Positions 34,279 through 42,860 are shown, counted from the first letter of the stretch. The stretch is DNA of 45,635 nucleotides from Porphyromonadaceae bacterium (GCA_007280905.1 QYQM01000096.1:1-45635), one strand, 5' to 3'. Notes: generated by a model from the sequence alone, not told the origin. A program made the numbers and translations.

Positions 34279-36729
34279 ATGAAGAATGTTTTGCTGGGAC
34301 TATTCCTGTGTCTGCCTTTTTTACCTGCTCATAGCCTCAACGAAAAGAAACAGCTTGGTGCTGTTCGCTCAACAGGCAAAATCACCATCGACGGAGTATT
34401 GAATGAACCCATCTGGCAAAGTACAAATGCAGCCAGAGGGTTTGTGACCTATTCTCCCACCATGGGGCTCCCGGAAACCCAGCGAACTGAAGTGAGGGTG
34501 GTTTATGATAATAATGCTGTCTATTTTGGTGTATACCTGTATGATACGACTCCTGACAGTATAATGCGTGAACTTACCAAACGCGATCAGGTATCAGACG
34601 GGAATGTCGACCGTTTTAAGATATCACTGAACCCCTATAATAACGGCCAGAATCTGTTTCAGTTTGAGGTTTCAGCAGCAAATGTCCAGGGCGATTCAAA
34701 GCAATCTTCTACATCAAGCGGGGGCGAGGATATGTATCATCATGGTGATCCCTCCTGGAATACAGTATGGTACAGTAAGGTTAATATAACCAAAGATGGC
34801 TGGGTGCTCGAAGTGGAGATCCCTTTTGCCGCAATCCGTTTTCCAAAACAGGATGTGCAGGTTTGGGGTATCAATTTTCAAAGGACAGTGAGGCGCACCC
34901 GTGAAACGACTACCTGGAACCCGGTCGACCGGAATTTCGGAGAGGAAAGCCAGGTAGGCGAACTCGTCGGTATCCAATCGGTAAAATCACCTATCCGGCT
35001 CGAATTGTATCCATTCGCTGCCGGCTATTATCAGTTCTCGCCTGAAGGAAAGGGGTTTTCCTATGCAGCAGGAATGGACCTGAAATATGGCATCAACAAT
35101 GCCTATACGTTGGATATGACATTGATTCCCGATTTCGGTCAAAGGAAGTCGGACCAGATTGTTCTGAATCTGACTCCCTATGAAGTGCAATATCAGGAAA
35201 ACAGGCAGTTTTTTACGGAAGGGATGGAATTGTTTGATAAATCAGGTCTTTTTTACTCAAGAAGAATCGGGAAAAGGCCGGCCGGGTACTATGAGGTTTG
35301 GGATAAGCTGAAGGACGGAGAGACAGTGGTTCAGAATCCGGAGGAGGCTAAATTGATAAATGTGACCAAAATATCGGGCCGAAACACCAAAAATCTCGGG
35401 ATCGGCTTTTTAAATGCCATGACTGCAAATACTTATGCGGACGTTATCGATCCTGACGGGAAAAAGAAACGTGTTTTAACCGATCCGTTCAGTAATTATA
35501 ATATGATCGTTCTCGACCAGGTTTTTGGCCGTAATTCATACGTTAATCTAACCAATACCAACGTATTGACCCCGTCGACAACTCGTATGGCCAATGTGAC
35601 TAATGCTTCAATAAAATTGAGGGACAAAGCTAACCGGTATGGGATTTCGGGAAGCGGTGCGGTAAGTCTGATCTATGACTCGTTATCAGGAAAGCCTGTT
35701 ACCGGCCATTCAATGAATTTCAGGATGGGTAAGTATGGCGGAGCTCTTACAGCAGGGTATAGTTTTGGAATGATATCCGATGCATACAATCCCAACGACA
35801 TGGGTTATCTCAGGAACAACAATTCTATAGGTCACGATCTTTCCCTGTCGTACCGGTTTCTTGAGCCATTTTGGGTATTGAACACCCTTTCTAACAGCCT
35901 GGGTTTGGAATACAATATGATTTACAATCCCCGTGCCTATTCGGAATTTAATATTAGTTGGTCGACTCAGGCGGTGTACCGGAATTATTGGGATACCCGG
36001 ATTTCATTGGAATATAGCCCTGTTGAAATTCATGACTGGTATGAACCGCGTGTTGCCAATCGTTATTTTGTAAGGCCATCTTATCTTTTGTTTAATCTGA
36101 GCGGATCCAGCGACTATCGGAAAAAGGTTGCCTTCCAGGCGGGTTTCCAATGGTTTAGGAATGCCAGGGGAAACCAGGCATTCCAGTATAGTATCCAGCC
36201 AAGGTTCAGGCTGAATAATAAATTGAGCTTCTTCCCTTCGGTAAAATACTTAACCGATCGCGGCGATCAGGGTTATGTGACCAGTCTGGATAATGGTTCG
36301 CTTGTTTTTGGTCAGCGGGATATCAAAACTATTACTAATTCAATAACAGGCTCTTTCGTGTTCAACAATAAATCTGCGCTGAGCCTCTCTCTTCGCCATT
36401 ACTGGTCGCAGGTCAATTATTTACAGTACTATTTGCTTGATTCTAACGGTGGTTTGCTGGATTATCCTGAGTATTCCGGGAACCCAAACCTGGATTTCAA
36501 CATTTTTAATATCGATCTGGAGTATGCTTTGAATTTTGCACCGGGAAGCTACCTGACGGTGGTCTGGAAGAATAATATATCGAAAAGCGAAACTATTGAT
36601 AATCAAGATTTTCTGTCTTATTGGGAAAACCTCCAGGGTACACTGATCTCACCTCAGACCAACTCGTTTTCCATCAAGGTGATTTATTATCTCGATTATA
36701 AGCGGGTGCTGCCGGGTAAGAATCCGTGA
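34279..36729 (+). CDS. DUF5916 outer-membrane protein with N-terminal CBM9-like domain
   Basis: The protein has 816 residues with a signal peptide (1-19, LPAHS). Residues about 30-220 form a carbohydrate-binding family 9-like beta-sandwich (IDGVLNEPIWQSTNAARGF, EVRVVYDNNAVYFGVYLYD, GWVLEVEIPFAAIRFP, WGINFQRTVRRTRETTTWNP). The remainder resembles a large outer-membrane beta-barrel with many Tyr/Asn-rich strands and the segment NRQFFTEGMELFDKSGLFYSRRIG, which is typical of DUF5916 proteins. Its role is unknown; family members are common in Bacteroidetes, sometimes next to transport or peptidase genes. It ends with LDYKRVLPGKNP. It is probably read through from tatA. Confidence 0.83.
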   Translation: MKNVLLGLFLCLPFLPAHSLNEKKQLGAVRSTGKITIDGVLNEPIWQSTNAARGFVTYSPTMGLPETQRTEVRVVYDNNAVYFGVYLYDTTPDSIMRELTKRDQVSDGNVDRFKISLNPYNNGQNLFQFEVSAANVQGDSKQSSTSSGGEDMYHHGDPSWNTVWYSKVNITKDGWVLEVEIPFAAIRFPKQDVQVWGINFQRTVRRTRETTTWNPVDRNFGEESQVGELVGIQSVKSPIRLELYPFAAGYYQFSPEGKGFSYAAGMDLKYGINNAYTLDMTLIPDFGQRKSDQIVLNLTPYEVQYQENRQFFTEGMELFDKSGLFYSRRIGKRPAGYYEVWDKLKDGETVVQNPEEAKLINVTKISGRNTKNLGIGFLNAMTANTYADVIDPDGKKKRVLTDPFSNYNMIVLDQVFGRNSYVNLTNTNVLTPSTTRMANVTNASIKLRDKANRYGISGSGAVSLIYDSLSGKPVTGHSMNFRMGKYGGALTAGYSFGMISDAYNPNDMGYLRNNNSIGHDLSLSYRFLEPFWVLNTLSNSLGLEYNMIYNPRAYSEFNISWSTQAVYRNYWDTRISLEYSPVEIHDWYEPRVANRYFVRPSYLLFNLSGSSDYRKKVAFQAGFQWFRNARGNQAFQYSIQPRFRLNNKLSFFPSVKYLTDRGDQGYVTSLDNGSLVFGQRDIKTITNSITGSFVFNNKSALSLSLRHYWSQVNYLQYYLLDSNGGLLDYPEYSGNPNLDFNIFNIDLEYALNFAPGSYLTVVWKNNISKSETIDNQDFLSYWENLQGTLISPQTNSFSIKVIYYLDYKRVLPGKNP

Positions 36730-36749
36730 TCTTTGCCGGGGACCGATTA

Positions 36750-36768
36750 TTCCGTTACTTTTACGGAA
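36750..36768 (+). promoter_or_regulatory. Dyad TTCCGT-N7-ACGGAA over a promoter-like box, upstream of lolD
   Basis: The inverted repeat TTCCGT (36750-36755) / ACGGAA (36763-36768) encloses TACTTTT, which with the next base reads TACTTTTA, a 7 of 8 match to TAnnTTTG. It lies 15 nt before the lolD ATG. It could be an operator or just a weak hairpin. Confidence 0.35.
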
Positions 36769-36783
36769 GAAAGAGATTAGTGT

Positions 36784-37440
36784 ATGATCCGCGTTCAGAA
36801 AATCAGAAAATCATTCGGGAGCCTTGAAGTACTCAAAGGGATCGATCTGGATGTAGCATCCGGAGAGATTGTATCCATAGTCGGTCCGAGCGGTGCAGGT
36901 AAAACTACCCTGCTGCAGATCATGGGGACCCTGAACCGGCCGGATTCCGGGCAGATTTGGATCAGGGATACCGGGATCAGCTCGATGGATGACCGCAGGT
37001 TGGCAGCTTTTCGCAACCGCGAAATTGGATTTGTTTTTCAGTTCCATCATTTGCTGCCCGAGTTCACTGCACTTGAGAATGTGTGTATACCGGCCTATAT
37101 CTGCAAAACTCCCCGAAAAAAAGCTGAGAAGAGGGCAAAAGAATTGCTTGATTATCTGCGCCTTTCGGATCGCATGGAGCACAAACCGGCTGAACTGTCG
37201 GGTGGCGAAAAGCAGCGTGTTGCAGTGGCGCGGGCCCTGATGAATAATCCGGCAGTGATTCTTGCAGATGAGCCTTCCGGCAACCTCGATTCGGAGAACC
37301 AGCGTGAACTGCACCAGCTTTTCCTGAGGCTGAGGGATGAATTTCACCAGACATTTGTGATTGTTACCCACGATACTGCTCTTGCCACCCTGTCGGATCG
37401 CGTGATTACCATGCGCGATGGGCGGATCGTTCCCAGCTAA
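36784..37440 (+). CDS. lolD: LolD-type ABC transporter ATPase
   Basis: This 218-residue ATPase is of the LolD/MacB group. Walker A is GPSGAGKT (34-41), the Q-loop is [19 protein letters not shown] (about 79-97), the ABC signature is LSGGEKQR (138-145), Walker B is VILADEPSG with Asp162 and Glu163, and the switch His lies in VTHD. The segment [16 protein letters not shown] is typical of LolD. It probably drives the LolC/E-type permease at 6563. Serving the ATPase-less MacB-like permease at 27857 is an alternative. The next gene trmN6 starts 24 bp downstream. Confidence 0.88.
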   Translation: MIRVQKIRKSFGSLEVLKGIDLDVASGEIVSIVGPSGAGKTTLLQIMGTLNRPDSGQIWIRDTGISSMDDRRLAAFRNREIGFVFQFHHLLPEFTALENVCIPAYICKTPRKKAEKRAKELLDYLRLSDRMEHKPAELSGGEKQRVAVARALMNNPAVILADEPSGNLDSENQRELHQLFLRLRDEFHQTFVIVTHDTALATLSDRVITMRDGRIVPS

Positions 37441-37464
37441 ATAGTGCAGGGGGGCATTTCTGAT

Positions 37465-38199
37465 ATGTCAAATGAATGGTTTCAGTTCCGGCATTTTTTA
37501 ATCCGCCAGGATCAGTCGGCCATGAAGGTGGGTACCGACGGGGTGTTGCTCGGGACCTGGGCTGATTGCTCTAATTGCCGGGCTGTTCTGGATATTGGCA
37601 CGGGAACCGGATTGATTGCACTGATGGTAGCTCAAAGAAATCCGCAAGCTTTGATAACAGCTCTCGAAATTGATCCGGCAGCGACTAAACAGGCAAAGGA
37701 AAATATTCAGGCATCTTCCTGGTCAAACAGGATTGATGTTGTTCAGGCTGACTTCCGGACCTGGAAGCCGGCATCTGATCAGAAATTTGATCTTATCGTT
37801 TGTAATCCACCTTTTTTCACCCGATCACTCAAAAATCCTGATTTTCAGAAAGCGACAGCAAGACATGATGATGAATTGCCGCTTGCCGGATTAATCCCAA
37901 AATCAGCCGGTTTTCTCAAGCCTGAAGGTAAACTTGCACTAATCCTGCCGGTTAGCAGAATTCAGGAAGCAATGGCAATGGTAGATGAAAACGGACTTTA
38001 TCTTTTTCGGAGGATGGATATCAGAGGCAATATTAATGCACCGGTCAAGCGTGTTTTGCTTGAGTGGGGCAGGGAAAACCGGGTTACCGAAATATCAGAA
38101 CTGGTGATCGAAACGGGTATACGGGGCATTTACTCTGAGGAATATCGCAGGCTGACCGGGGAGTTTTATCTTGGGGCCAGATACCTTCCCCTGCATTAG
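37465..38199 (+). CDS. trmN6: tRNA1(Val) (adenine(37)-N6)-methyltransferase
   Basis: TrmN6 (YfiC) methylates A37 of tRNA1(Val) using S-adenosylmethionine. The protein has 244 residues with the opening FRHFLIRQDQSAMKVGTDGVLLG, here split as FRHFLIRQDQSAMKV and GTDGVLLG, which is characteristic. The SAM-binding motif is DIGTGTGL (43-50) and the N6-adenine methyltransferase motif is NPPF (114-117) after DLIVC. The frame opens at GTG 37444, but ATG 37465 (MSNEWFQF) gives the usual start. A purine-rich AGGGGGG lies about 12 nt upstream. It follows lolD closely, likely in one transcript. Confidence 0.92.
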   Translation: MSNEWFQFRHFLIRQDQSAMKVGTDGVLLGTWADCSNCRAVLDIGTGTGLIALMVAQRNPQALITALEIDPAATKQAKENIQASSWSNRIDVVQADFRTWKPASDQKFDLIVCNPPFFTRSLKNPDFQKATARHDDELPLAGLIPKSAGFLKPEGKLALILPVSRIQEAMAMVDENGLYLFRRMDIRGNINAPVKRVLLEWGRENRVTEISELVIETGIRGIYSEEYRRLTGEFYLGARYLPLH

Positions 38200-38459
38200 G
38201 TACCAAGATGATCTGGAATTGATCAACTTGTACTTTCTATATAAGTGTAAGTTGGAGAGAGAATCAGTTCCGCTGTGTAGGAAATAGTGATTGTGGAAAT
38301 ACCGGTATCTTGTGATTTGACATTGAATGGTTCTGATCATACTTTTCTTAGCGATTAAGAATTTTGTTGGGGTACTTGCATTTTGTTATAAACTTTTTTA
38401 AATTGTGTTCGCTTTATTAAACCTATAACACCGGTTAAGGATCAAATAAAAGGGAAAAC
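38200..38459. other. AT-rich spacer, no gene seen
   Basis: This 260-bp AT-rich spacer between trmN6 and the first orphan lipoprotein-like gene holds no convincing reading frame, RNA gene or strong terminator. A short dyad (TAACACCGGTTA, near 38426) lies about 20 nt upstream of the next gene. Confidence 0.6.
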
Positions 38460-39368
38460 ATGAAGAAATTTACTGTCGTATTGATGGCATTGGCGATAAC
38501 ACTTCTTGTGCGTTGCTATGGAGAAAAGACCGACAACAAAAAGAAGAATCCTGATAATGCAAAGCTACAGATAGAAACAAAGAAATCTGCGGACGTACCT
38601 ATCAAAAATGAAATCCAGATTGTATGCGACAAGTTTAAATTGGTCACTAAAGTTACTGGTTCAACACTATTTCTTTCGGTAAATACAGATCTGCCTGATA
38701 ATACTGATGTCATGGTTAGCGTATCGAGGTCCTATTGGGAAAAGGGTAACTCCAGCGAATATAATGTGGATTATTTCTCAGAAAAGAGCACTATCGGAAA
38801 ATGGAGGACAAGTCACAGCATATCCATTGATAGTAAGAATTGGAAAACGGCTCTCAGAGCTAAGCAGGAGCAGTGTTCCAGAGCTGGAATTGGCTTTGAT
38901 GTTGCTTCCATTAGCGACAAGATAAGCGTCTCTATGGTTGTTCCAGTCAACCAACAGGACCCAAAATTTGGAGATCGGAACCAGAACCTTATTGGTAAAG
39001 CAGTAAAAACCGAAGGTCTTCAAATTGTCGAGGATGAAATCGAAATATCCTACCCGTTGAATACACCACCTTTAGGCAAGTCTCCATTCCCAAACCTGAA
39101 TCCGCTTGAGCTTGAAATTGGTCAATCTTATGTTGTTTCGAAACAAACTCCATTAATGCCATCTCACAGTCCTGCTGATCCAATTTCAGCCCTTGAACAG
39201 ATGAAGGATATCCCGCAAGGGGGAGGATTTAAGGTTCTTGAGGTTTACAAAGGAAAAACTAATCCCTGGTATAGGGTAACTGCTTTTAACCAAAATAATG
39301 AAGGAATTGGGACAGGTTGGATTAATAGTACAGCGCTTATAGGGCAAAAATTAGAAGCTCACAAATGA
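38460..39368 (+). CDS. Secreted or lipid-anchored protein of unknown function, SH3-like C terminus
   Basis: The protein has 302 residues. An N-terminal hydrophobic segment (TVVLMALAITLLVRC) ends in Cys19. An Arg before the Cys makes it an unusual lipobox, so lipid anchoring is uncertain. A Lys/Asn/Asp-rich linker (25-45) leads to a strand-rich domain (FKLVTKVTGSTLFLSVNTDL, VMVSVSRSYWEKG). The C-terminal ~65 residues (GGGFKVLEVYKGKT, PWYRVTAF, GIGTGWINSTALIGQKLE) look like a bacterial SH3-type domain; this is inferred from the pattern, not confirmed. I recognise no named family. It is an orphan gene in an AT-rich accessory stretch before an IS remnant. Confidence 0.7.
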   Translation: MKKFTVVLMALAITLLVRCYGEKTDNKKKNPDNAKLQIETKKSADVPIKNEIQIVCDKFKLVTKVTGSTLFLSVNTDLPDNTDVMVSVSRSYWEKGNSSEYNVDYFSEKSTIGKWRTSHSISIDSKNWKTALRAKQEQCSRAGIGFDVASISDKISVSMVVPVNQQDPKFGDRNQNLIGKAVKTEGLQIVEDEIEISYPLNTPPLGKSPFPNLNPLELEIGQSYVVSKQTPLMPSHSPADPISALEQMKDIPQGGGFKVLEVYKGKTNPWYRVTAFNQNNEGIGTGWINSTALIGQKLEAHK

Positions 39369-39479
39369 TGCTCATAATCCCTATAAAAACACCGCACCTA
39401 ACCACCAATCGGCTGACGCTATCGTTGGAAACACGGGTTAAAAGTTGCACTAGGGAATCAAAACTTTAAATTAATGCTT

Positions 39480-40289
39480 ATGAAAAAGTCAATTAGTGTC
39501 TTCGTAATTGTGATGCTACTTGCATCTTGTCAACTTGACAAAAAATATCAGTATGTTGAAACGATCATCGCGGTAGGATTGCTTTCATCAAAAACATCAA
39601 TCAAAGAGAAAGACCCTGAAAATATAGTAGCACGAAATGATTCAATAGCTTATATGATGGCTTTTACCAAATTTTGCAGGGCACAAAAGGTTGATAATGA
39701 TATGTTAGAAGCGATGGGCTCCAATAATAATACTCGTATATCTTTTAAACTAATGGATAATAACGGAGTTGATATTACTAATAGCGTGATTTTTAATAAC
39801 AAGGATAGTTTGGAGAAAGAGGTTAAAGATCGGATATTTTCTAGATCAAATGTATTTCAAGAAGCTATTGACAGGAATAAAAAGAAAGATGATTTAGAAA
39901 TTGAGAAAAATTCAACTATTGTTGATCCGGCACAATCAATAGCCTATAAATTGGCGGTATTAGAAAAGGGGGGCTACGTTTCCGAAGATAATTTATTAGT
40001 AAAAAGGTTCGATAGTTTGCTAGGTCAGTTAGATGATAAATATGTCGAGAACAAACAACAGCTTGGAGATATGACTTATAAAGCAAAAGAACTATTAGAA
40101 AAGAGTGGAATAAAAGAAAGCATGATTAAAATGATGGAAGGAATGAATCTCCTCTTTAACCAGGTACTTGAAAATCAAAAGTATGCTGAATACATCTCCG
40201 CTTATATTACTATGAGAGAGCAAGGTCAGACCCATGATGACGCAATTAAAGGTTTGCAAGCATTATTAGGAGCTATAGGTGTAAACTAG
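39480..40289 (+). CDS. Lipoprotein of unknown function
   Basis: The protein has 269 residues from ATG 39480 (ATG 39474 adds two residues). The signal peptide ends in the lipobox LLASC (Cys near residue 17), so it is probably a lipoprotein. The mature part is strongly helical and charged (KEKDPENIVARNDSIAYMMA, EKEVKDRIFSRSNVFQEAID). The pair IAYMMAFTKFCRAQKV (about 58-73) and IAYKLAVLEKGGYVSED (about 158-174) looks like a loose internal duplication. The end contains a helix (YAEYISAYITMREQGQTHDD). No family is recognised. Base composition is clearly more AT-rich than the neighbouring core genes, suggesting acquired DNA. Confidence 0.72.
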   Translation: MKKSISVFVIVMLLASCQLDKKYQYVETIIAVGLLSSKTSIKEKDPENIVARNDSIAYMMAFTKFCRAQKVDNDMLEAMGSNNNTRISFKLMDNNGVDITNSVIFNNKDSLEKEVKDRIFSRSNVFQEAIDRNKKKDDLEIEKNSTIVDPAQSIAYKLAVLEKGGYVSEDNLLVKRFDSLLGQLDDKYVENKQQLGDMTYKAKELLEKSGIKESMIKMMEGMNLLFNQVLENQKYAEYISAYITMREQGQTHDDAIKGLQALLGAIGVN

Positions 40290-40322
40290 AAACCCTATTT
40301 ACATGGGATAGAACCCGGTGCA

Positions 40323-41220
40323 GGAGCCTGTAAAAATTTTTGTGTAAACGGATAGCTGCCTGTTTAACGGATACAACATCTGTCTCCAAATTTAATAATT
40401 AGTTGATTAATAATTGGTCCCCAGTCCCTCATGGGCATGGTCCATTTTTTTTCAATATTGGCAATAGCCAGATAGGCAGCTTTTTGAGCTGCCTGATCGT
40501 CGGGAAAGACTGTTTTCGTTTTCGTGTACTTTCGGATGGTTGAGTTCAGACTTTCGATGGCGTTAGTGGTGTAGATGATCTTCCGGATTTCCAGTGGGAA
40601 GTCAAAATAGGAAGTCAACTCATCCCAGTTATCACGCCAGGATTTGATCGCATAAACGTATTTCATGCCCCATTTCTGAGCAAATTCTTCCAGCGCATCC
40701 TAAGCCATTTCCTTGTTAATAGCGCCGTAAACCGTCTTTAAATCGGTCAGGAACTCTTTCCGATCTTTCCATGCCACATATTTAATGCTGTTGCGGATCT
40801 GGTGAACAACACATAACTGAGTAATGGTGTGGGGAAACGCTGATCTGATGGCCTGTCGGATCCCGGCTAGGTTATCTGTACAAGCGATCAGAATATCCTT
40901 GACTCCCCGGGCCTTCAGGTCAGTCAGGGCACTCAACCAAAAGGATGCGCTTTCATTTTCGCTTACCCACATCCCCAATGCTTCTTTTAATCCGTCCTGT
41001 TTGAGGCCGATCATCAGATAAATGGTCTTCCCCTGAACCTTGCCGTTTTGCCGTATTTTAATCACAATACCGTCCATCCAGACCACGAAGTACACCGGTT
41101 CCAGCGGTCGCTGCTGCCATTCCTTGATGTTATCCAAAACCGCATTGGTAATGTTGGAGGACGATCCTTCGCTCACTTCCACTCCATACACTTCATTATT
41201 TTTTTGATTGATTGAATTCA
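40323..41220 (-). mobile_element. Truncated IS256-family insertion sequence
   Basis: One end is preserved: GGAGCCTGTAAAAATTTTTG (40323-40342), continued by TGTAAAC, resembles IS256-family terminal repeats and lies just past the transposase stop. The other end is missing; the coding region breaks off near 41191 and is followed within 30 bp by a GTAG hairpin repeat at 41221. The element cannot move by itself. Confidence 0.75.
40364..41191 (-). pseudogene. IS256-family (mutator-type) transposase, truncated with an in-frame stop
   Basis: Two frames in the same phase join to one transposase. The first part starts at VYGVEVSEGSSSNITNAVLD, the middle of a normal IS256 transposase, so roughly the first 130 residues are absent. 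It holds the conserved VVWMDGIVIKIRQNGKV (first catalytic Asp region) and ACTDNLAGIRQAI (second Asp), then LCVVHQIRNSIKYV. A TAG (minus strand, 40700-40702) interrupts in KEMA-stop-DALEEFAQKWG. The rest carries the third acidic residue in YTTNAIESLNSTIRKY and ends normally. The family's typical length is about 400 residues. It is inactive. Confidence 0.88.
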
Positions 41221-41245
41221 GTAGGGGCGACCCTTGCGGTCGCCC
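41221..41245 (+). repeat. REP-like hairpin, family B, forward copy
   Basis: GTAG head followed by GGGCGACC / CTTGC / GGTCGCCC (8-bp perfect stem, 5-nt loop). It lies directly beside the truncated end of the IS256 remnant. Confidence 0.88.
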
Positions 41246-41341
41246 TTGCTAAATCACCGAATTCGCGATTGGGGATGATTAAAATGAAAGTTTTTAAGGT
41301 CAATTAGGGGTTCGAAAACAGTGAATCTCAACGTTTAGAAC

Positions 41342-41366
41342 GGGCGACCGCAAGGGTCGCCCCTAC
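41342..41366 (-). repeat. REP-like hairpin, family B, inverted copy
   Basis: An exact inverted copy of the 25-base element at 41221; with it, it brackets a 96-bp AT-rich segment (41246-41341) that holds no gene. The pair has BIME-like geometry. Confidence 0.88.
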
Positions 41367-41423
41367 AAAGAAACAAACCATAAAATTGGTGTGTATGGGT
41401 GTGGGTGTGGTCGTGCCATTGGG

Positions 41424-41472
41424 GGTCATCCCGGTGAAAGCCTGCCCCAGCGGAGGCGGGGGGCCGGGACCC
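41424..41472 (+). repeat. Palindromic element with a nested second palindrome
   Basis: GTCATCCCGGTGAAAGCC and GGGACCCC resemble the two ends of the element at 23985. Between them lies a GC-rich palindrome-like insert (TGCCCCAGCGGAGGCGGGG). The remainder of 41367-41522 is a G/T-rich run (41389-41410) and spacer. Confidence 0.45.
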
Positions 41473-41522
41473 CGTCGCAAACAACGAAATTAAGCAGGAG
41501 CAATCCTAACCTCCTGACCTCC

Positions 41523-42860
41523 TCACCTCTCTTCTTCTTCTTCTTCGATAAAGCGTATCCCGTATTGTTCCAGTTCTGCCAGAATCGGGAGGTAGAATTC
41601 CGGGGATGTGGGTACCTGAACGCCAGTGGCGCGGATGGAACCGTTTAAAACAAGGCGGGCGGCAATAGCCAACGGGGTGCCTACCGTAATGGCCATTGCC
41701 GTCTGACGCTGGTCCTTGCCGAGCACGATAAGGGATGATTTATGACGGAAATTCTTACCTTTCAACTGATAGTCAAATAGATGCTGCATAACGATCATGT
41801 CTTTATCGTCCGGCTCAAGTCCCCACTTTTGTTCCAGTTTATGCTGCAATATTTGGGCCGGGGTGGCATAGTTTAAGCCGATCGGTTCCTTGTCGAACAT
41901 GCCCAGCCAGGCCAGTTTGTCCATAATTATCCCTTTTGGTGCAATATTCAGGAAGGATCCAAGCCGTTCGGTGATGGTTCCTTCCTTGCCGGCCGGCAGG
42001 AACGATTCGGTGAATTCATACCAGCTATGGTTCCCTGAATAATCCATGGTAAAGCTGTCGTCAGTCATACCGAGCTGAACGAAAACATTCCATGCTTCGC
42101 AGTATCCGGGACGCCTCATGGTACCGCGGATCAGGGTTTTTATATCAGGAAGTTTATATACTTCTCTGTATTGTAATGAGTCACGGTTCGGATACACTTC
42201 GAATTCGCCAAGATCCAGTACGGTAGTTTTTTCGGTTGACCGGAATAACTGATGGTAAGGAATATATTTGTATTGCCCGTCGCGAATGTACATCGATGTT
42301 CCTTGTCCGGCCAGGACTACATTTCTCGGGTTCCAGGTAAATTTATAATTCCAGGGATTGTTATCGGATTCCGGAGCGATAAGTCCGCCGGTATAGGATC
42401 GGAAACCGTTTAGTTTGCCACCCTTGGCACGGATTGCATCGATCACGCGCATAGCCGACATATGGTCGATACCAGGATCGACACCCAATTCATTGAAAAA
42501 CAGCAAGCCTCTCTGGCGTGCCTGATAATCCAGACGGCGGATTTCCGGTGAAACATAGGAGGCGGTAAGCATACTGCGGCCGGCATCTAAACAGGCTTCG
42601 GCCACCATGGGGTGGAACCGGGCAGGAAGCATAGATATCACCACATCAGACTCCTTGATATGCCGTGTTTTATCCGTTTCATTGAAAATATCAAAGGCAA
42701 TAGCTGTACCCCGCGGGTGCCCATCAACTTTCATCAGTGCAGCTGCCTGATCGATATCCCCTACAGTTACCAGCCAGTCCTCCTTCTCTGCATGAGCAAG
42801 CAGATAGTCAATCAGACTCGACGTGCTTAGCCCTGATCCCAGTACCAGAATGCGTTTCAT
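41523..42860 (-). CDS. Saccharopine dehydrogenase family oxidoreductase
   Basis: This 445-residue protein has an N-terminal Rossmann nucleotide-binding motif (VLGSGLSTSSLIDYLL, about 5-20), VVISMLPARFHPMVAEACLDAG (about 73-94), and the hallmark ELGVDPGIDHMSAMRVID followed by FRSYTGGLIAPESDNNPWNYKFTW, here quoted as FRSYTGGLIAPES and NPWNYKFTW. These blocks place it in the saccharopine dehydrogenase (LYS9-like) family, which reduces or oxidises lysine-pathway imines with NAD(P). In bacteria the true substrate is often different, so the name should be read as a family label. The C terminus is a run of Glu (FIEEEEEER) encoded by a CTT/GAA trinucleotide repeat. No partner gene is adjacent; it diverges from mutS. 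Confidence 0.87.
   Translation of the reverse strand: MKRILVLGSGLSTSSLIDYLLAHAEKEDWLVTVGDIDQAAALMKVDGHPRGTAIAFDIFNETDKTRHIKESDVVISMLPARFHPMVAEACLDAGRSMLTASYVSPEIRRLDYQARQRGLLFFNELGVDPGIDHMSAMRVIDAIRAKGGKLNGFRSYTGGLIAPESDNNPWNYKFTWNPRNVVLAGQGTSMYIRDGQYKYIPYHQLFRSTEKTTVLDLGEFEVYPNRDSLQYREVYKLPDIKTLIRGTMRRPGYCEAWNVFVQLGMTDDSFTMDYSGNHSWYEFTESFLPAGKEGTITERLGSFLNIAPKGIIMDKLAWLGMFDKEPIGLNYATPAQILQHKLEQKWGLEPDDKDMIVMQHLFDYQLKGKNFRHKSSLIVLGKDQRQTAMAITVGTPLAIAARLVLNGSIRATGVQVPTSPEFYLPILAELEQYGIRFIEEEEEER

Noticed and set aside
34714-35190. Minus-strand frames inside the DUF5916 gene
   Set aside because: Codon-shadow frames within a clearly coding plus-strand gene.
38420-38440. TAACACCGGTTA dyad as an attachment site
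   Set aside because: Short, single and without any integrase gene; could equally be a weak promoter element.
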